Below, piece after piece: positions 8,516 through 10,715 of a stretch of DNA of 10,715 bases. This DNA comes from an uncultured Collinsella sp. (GTDB taxonomy: Bacteria > Actinomycetota > Coriobacteriia > Coriobacteriales > Coriobacteriaceae): positions 1 through 10,715 of the forward strand of contig CAUBTS010000067.1 of the NCBI GenBank assembly GCA_958438955.1, given 5' to 3'. Numbering within the stretch: the first letter of the stretch is position 1; each line of letters opens with the position of its first letter. The translations under genes were made by a program, and so were the position numbers. Below the pieces are notes generated by a model. The model was not told the origin of the DNA and searched no databases. It saw only the letters and a program-made list of their open reading frames with translations.

Positions 8516-8542
8516 ATTGTATCCTTTGGAATCTTATGTCTC
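8516..8542 (-). promoter_or_regulatory. Candidate tilS promoter in the divergent gap
   Basis: On the minus strand GAGACA (8542-8537) and TACAAT (8521-8516) are 15 bases apart, shorter than ideal. The -10 box is 34 bases before the tilS start. The -35 would overlap the first codons of the divergent hydrolase gene. A plus-strand promoter for that gene is not obvious in the 48-base gap and may lie inside tilS. Confidence 0.4.
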
Positions 8543-9345
8543 GTCTGCACCTTCATATCCTTGGCAGCGGCTCAAAAGGCAACTGCGCGCTCATCGAAGG
8601 CCCCCGGGGGCTCATCATGATTGACGACGGTCTTTCTCGCCGCGAGACATTAAAGCGCATGGCAGAACTGGGGCTCTCGGCAGACAACGTCTCGGCTCTT
8701 CTCATTACTCATGAGCACAGCGATCACATCAAGGGTCTCGATGTCTGGTGCAAGCACTGGCACGGCCCCCTCTTTGCCAGCAGGGGCACACTTTCGAGCA
8801 AAGAAAATCTTTCGCATCTGCCTGTCGAGGAATTCGATCCCGGTGACACCCTATCCATTGCCGGCATCCACGTGCAAACCTACTCAACGTCACACGATGT
8901 CATCAATCCAGTCGGCTATCGATTCGACACCCTCAATGATTCCATCGGCTTTGCCACCGACACCGGAGAGCTATCGAGCCAAGCCATGAACACCCTCAAA
9001 GATTGTCGAGTCCTCGCGCTCGAAAGCAACCACGATGTGACCATGCTGCGCGAGGGAGAATATCCCCGCTTTCTTCAGGAGCGCATCCTGTCTGCAAGGG
9101 GACACCTCTCCAACGACCAAGCCGCCGAAGCCGCGCGGGAACTTGTTACCGATCGCACCGAACAGCTCATTGCCATGCATATCAGCCAAGATAACAATCG
9201 TCCGAGCCTGACCGTCAAAAGTTATGCCAAAGCTCTAGCCGCAACCCTGGATGACGAGGTCGGTAGCTCCGCCACCCTTCTCCAAGGATCGCGAAAACTC
9301 TCGATACGCCCCGCAAGTCAGTATCAACCGACAACCATTGTATAG
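8536..9345 (+). CDS. Metallo-beta-lactamase-fold hydrolase, WalJ/YycJ-like
   Basis: A 269-residue cytosolic protein of the metallo-beta-lactamase superfamily, in the group containing YycJ/WalJ, thought to act as a nuclease or phosphodiesterase on nucleic acid. It begins with LHILGSGSKGNCALIE (4-19), typical of this group. The metal site HEHSDH is at 59-64 (His59, His61, Asp63, His64), with His120 (STSHD), Asp142 (ATDTG) and a late His215 (AMHISQDN). ESNHD (163-167) and GHLSN (189-193) are further group hallmarks. The frame is open upstream to 8455, but that would overlap the tilS start and add non-conserved residues, so ATG 8536, with a weak GGA before it, is preferred. Family is confident; the substrate is not known. 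Confidence 0.9.
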   Translation: MSRLHLHILGSGSKGNCALIEGPRGLIMIDDGLSRRETLKRMAELGLSADNVSALLITHEHSDHIKGLDVWCKHWHGPLFASRGTLSSKENLSHLPVEEFDPGDTLSIAGIHVQTYSTSHDVINPVGYRFDTLNDSIGFATDTGELSSQAMNTLKDCRVLALESNHDVTMLREGEYPRFLQERILSARGHLSNDQAAEAARELVTDRTEQLIAMHISQDNNRPSLTVKSYAKALAATLDDEVGSSATLLQGSRKLSIRPASQYQPTTIV

Positions 9346-9361
9346 ACCGCTCAATAAAACA

Positions 9362-9393
9362 AAAGGGGCCGGGAATCAAATCCCAGCCCCTTT
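9362..9393. terminator. Bidirectional intrinsic terminator between the hydrolase and hsp20 genes
   Basis: AAAGGGGC (9362-9369) pairs with GCCCCTTT (9386-9393), and GGGA (9371-9374) with TCCC (9381-9384), around one mismatch and a six-base loop. On the minus strand the stem is followed by TGTTTTATTG, a good U-rich tail for hsp20. On the plus strand TTTATCTTG serves the hydrolase gene. Confidence 0.8.
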
Positions 9394-9426
9394 ATCTTGC
9401 CTCAAAAGCTCTGACCATCGGAAACG

Positions 9427-9858
9427 TTAGTCGATGGAGATCTTCGTAACGTTCTTCTTCTCGACGATCTTGGGAACCGTAACGGTCAGGATGCCGTCAG
9501 CATACTTAGCAGAGAGACCCTCGCTCGAAGCGTCCTTCAGATATACGCCACGCGTCGCGCTGTACGAGCTGAACTCCTTCTGCAGGAAGTTCTTGCCCTC
9601 GTTCTCCTCGTTTTCCTCGACATTCACGCTAATGGACAGACGGCCCTCGTTAAGCTCAACATCGATATCGTCCTTGGCGACGCCGGTCAGATAAGCCTTG
9701 ACCTCATAGCCATCGCCCTTATCCTCAACGTCAACGGGGAACGCCTTGGAAGCAATCGAGTTGTTTGCAAGGTCGGTCATATCATCAAACAGATCGAACA
9801 ACGAGCTAGCAGAAGGACGAACGCCAAAAACCGAACGATAAGGAACCATGCTTGCCAT
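9427..9858 (-). CDS. Small heat-shock protein, Hsp20/alpha-crystallin family
   Basis: ATP-independent holdase chaperone expected to bind unfolding proteins in large oligomers. The 143 residues comprise a short variable N-terminal arm (1-37) and an alpha-crystallin domain (about 38-131) with FPVDVEDKGDGYEVKAYLTG (40-59). The signature GILTVTVPK is at 122-130, and the C-terminal I-x-I anchor motif is ISI at 140-142. The frame is open to an ATG at 9936, but that start lies in AT-rich promoter-like DNA. The ATG at 9858 has AAAAGGAG eight bases before it and gives a normal family length. The gene is monocistronic, with a terminator after its stop. Heat-shock control is likely from the family, yet no CIRCE and no full HspR (HAIR) operator was found upstream. 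Confidence 0.95.
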   Translation of the reverse strand: MASMVPYRSVFGVRPSASSLFDLFDDMTDLANNSIASKAFPVDVEDKGDGYEVKAYLTGVAKDDIDVELNEGRLSISVNVEENEENEGKNFLQKEFSSYSATRGVYLKDASSEGLSAKYADGILTVTVPKIVEKKNVTKISID

Positions 9859-9878
9859 GTTTACCACTCCTTTTAGGA
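9859..9878 (-). promoter_or_regulatory. hsp20 ribosome binding site with a small self-complementary arm
   Basis: Minus-strand AGGAG (9871-9867) sits eight bases before the ATG at 9858 and decides that start. Just upstream TCCT (9878-9875) can pair with AGGA (9871-9868) across AAA. Four pairs are marginal as an RNA thermometer, so only the binding site itself is claimed with confidence. Confidence 0.6.
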
Positions 9879-9913
9879 CTGCCGAGCCATCTTCTAGGTG
9901 ACTGGGACTTCTT

Positions 9914-10065
9914 TTGACGCTCTTATATATGCCCATACAGTGCTTATATATACATCGACTATAAAGTTTTTTGAGTCCAGTACTATAAGCATATCTAAGT
10001 GTGCATGACTAAGGTTTTAGTAAGGTTAAGGTTCTTTGAACCAGGGCTTAAATAACAAGTATGTT
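9914..10065. promoter_or_regulatory. AT-rich divergent regulatory region between hsp20 and the tail-anchored protein gene
   Basis: About 33% GC over 9921-10080, against roughly 60% in neighbouring genes. CTTATATAT occurs at 9922-9930 and 9943-9951, exactly 21 bases apart. ACTATAA occurs at 9958 and 9982. GCATATCTAAG (9989-9999) is an inverted near-copy of CTTATATATGC (9922-9932). AAGGTT occurs at 10011, 10022 and 10028. GGTTC-TTT-GAACC (10030-10042) is a perfect dyad. Possible plus-strand promoters are TTGACG (9914) with TACAGT (9936) and TTGAAC (10036) with TATGTT (10060). The hsp20 promoter must lie here but I cannot fix it. Confidence 0.5.
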
Positions 10066-10089
10066 CGCAGCTACAAATAACAGGGGGCT

Positions 10090-10095
10090 TACAAT
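10090..10095 (+). promoter_or_regulatory. Candidate -10 box (TACAAT) for the tail-anchored protein gene
   Basis: TACAAT lies 45 bases before the start codon at 10135, the same distance as the TACAAT before the methyltransferase gene. No good -35 is present (TTCGCA is 20 bases upstream). The ATG it overlaps could instead start a ten-codon leader ORF (10094-10126). Confidence 0.35.
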
Positions 10096-10134
10096 GAGCG
10101 CGTACACGTTGTTGGTAACGAGCTAAAGGGCATC

Positions 10135-10602
10135 ATGGACGACCAAAACCAGAACAATATGTTTATGCCGACGCAGGGCGAAGATACTTCCACGCAGCCG
10201 CCGCGGTTCCATCGCCCCCACATCTCGCAAGAGCCCATTAATGATCAAGAGCCCGAATATGTGACGAGAAATCGGTATCAAACACTCGAGGATGCCCAAA
10301 CGGGACGTAAGCATATGGGCGTGGCCTCGGGAGACCCTGTATATCTGAAAGACGCACCATTATCTAAAAACAGCGCAGCTAGTGAGGAGTCACTGAAAGC
10401 ATCCGCCGCCAATCAACATAGAGGTCCTCGACCAAAGCAAACCTTGACGCATTCGGCTCGCTATCTCGAAACGCCAAAACAAGGAAAATCGATCTTCGTT
10501 TCGTCAAGTAAACGACGCAAGCAGCATCGAATGACAATCCTGCTTTTGATCATTGCGGCTATAGCAGTTGCCCTTGTTATTCGTTTTATTTTCTTTAAAT
10601 AA
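10135..10602 (+). CDS. Hypothetical protein with one C-terminal membrane helix
   Basis: I do not recognise a family. The 155 residues are polar and probably disordered from 1 to about 120, rich in Gln, Asn, Ser, Pro and Lys. A basic patch SKRRKQHR (125-132) precedes one strong hydrophobic segment (about 133-153), and the protein ends in RFIFFK. By the positive-inside rule the long N-terminal part would be cytosolic and the protein tail-anchored, with no signal peptide. No enzymatic motif or cysteine is visible. AAAGGG (10125-10130) lies four bases before the ATG, acceptable though short. Codon use mixes AT-rich and GC-rich forms and is less C-biased than the housekeeping genes. It is divergent from hsp20 and shares its AT-rich upstream region, which may mean co-regulation, but that is only context. 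Confidence 0.75.
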   Translation: MDDQNQNNMFMPTQGEDTSTQPPRFHRPHISQEPINDQEPEYVTRNRYQTLEDAQTGRKHMGVASGDPVYLKDAPLSKNSAASEESLKASAANQHRGPRPKQTLTHSARYLETPKQGKSIFVSSSKRRKQHRMTILLLIIAAIAVALVIRFIFFK

Positions 10603-10632
10603 AAGCTCAATACCAAAAAGAATTAAATCGTC

Positions 10633-10657
10633 TGGCGTAAATGAGTCATTTATGCCA
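10633..10657. other. Near-palindromic 25-base dyad after the tail-anchored protein gene
   Basis: TGGCGTAAATG (10633-10643) pairs with CATTTATGCCA (10647-10657) around AGT, with only one G-T wobble. No T-run follows on plus (CACACAAACG), so it is not an evident terminator. It may be a transcript-end hairpin or a binding site for a dimeric regulator of a gene outside the window. Confidence 0.5.
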
Positions 10658-10670
10658 CACAAACGCAAAA

Positions 10671-10698
10671 AAGGGGGAGGCCGCGAGGCCTCCCCCTT
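10671..10698. terminator. Perfect 12-bp GC-rich hairpin, probable bidirectional terminator
   Basis: AAGGGGGAGGCC (10671-10682) pairs exactly with GGCCTCCCCCTT (10687-10698) around a GCGA tetraloop of the GNRA type. The A-run at 10667-10672 becomes a U-run on the minus strand, making it a strong terminator for a minus-strand gene to the right of the window. On plus the tail TTCTAAGTT is weaker and would end the tail-anchored protein transcript. Confidence 0.8.
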
Positions 10699-10715
10699 CT
10701 AAGTTCAAGCGTACG

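Noticed and set aside
9859..9936. N-terminal extension of Hsp20 to the ATG at 9936
   Set aside because: The extra 26 residues are not family-like and the start lies in the AT-rich promoter region; AAAAGGAG supports the ATG at 9858.
9971..9990. HspR (HAIR) operator CTTGAGT-N7-ACTCAAG upstream of hsp20
   Set aside because: Only TTGAGT is present; the second half (ACTATAAG) does not match and the spacer is five rather than seven bases.

Overview
The window looks like ordinary chromosome from a high-GC Gram-positive, most likely a member of the Coriobacteriia such as Collinsella. That assignment is an inference from the GC-rich, C-ending codons, the minus-strand order tilS-hpt-ftsH (common in Gram-positives, often near the origin) and the protein styles. 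No phage, transposase, CRISPR or toxin cassette was seen. Eight protein genes are supported, and no gene-free stretch exceeds 300 bases.

Left part (1-1740): an upstream region with a strong hairpin and candidate promoters leads into a TrmA/RumA-type RNA uridine-C5 methyltransferase on the plus strand, followed by a GC-rich hairpin. Convergent to it, on the minus strand, are a YcdX-like PHP metallophosphatase and, upstream of that, a class I/II PLP aminotransferase. The 165-base gap between these two holds a near-consensus parS (ParB-binding) sequence. Just upstream of the aminotransferase promoter region is a perfect 20-bp inverted repeat resembling a REP/REPIN-type palindrome.

Middle part (4060-8490, minus strand): tilS, hpt and ftsH lie in the same direction. 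hpt and ftsH are separated by one base and are probably translationally coupled. ftsH ends at a strong intrinsic terminator. These genes cover tRNA-Ile lysidine formation, purine salvage and membrane protein quality control. A WalJ/YycJ-type metallo-beta-lactamase-fold hydrolase diverges from tilS across only 48 bases.

Right part (9350-10715): a bidirectional terminator separates the hydrolase from a convergent Hsp20 small heat-shock protein gene. Upstream of hsp20 is a conspicuously AT-rich island (about 33% GC over 9921-10080, counted by hand) with several iterated motifs. It is shared with a divergent gene for an unrecognised, tail-anchored 155-residue protein. The window ends in another perfect GC-rich hairpin.

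The proteins are mostly conserved housekeeping types. The observations most worth checking are non-coding: the parS-like site, the palindromic element, the repeated TACAAT boxes in front of genes, and the AT-rich regulatory island beside hsp20.
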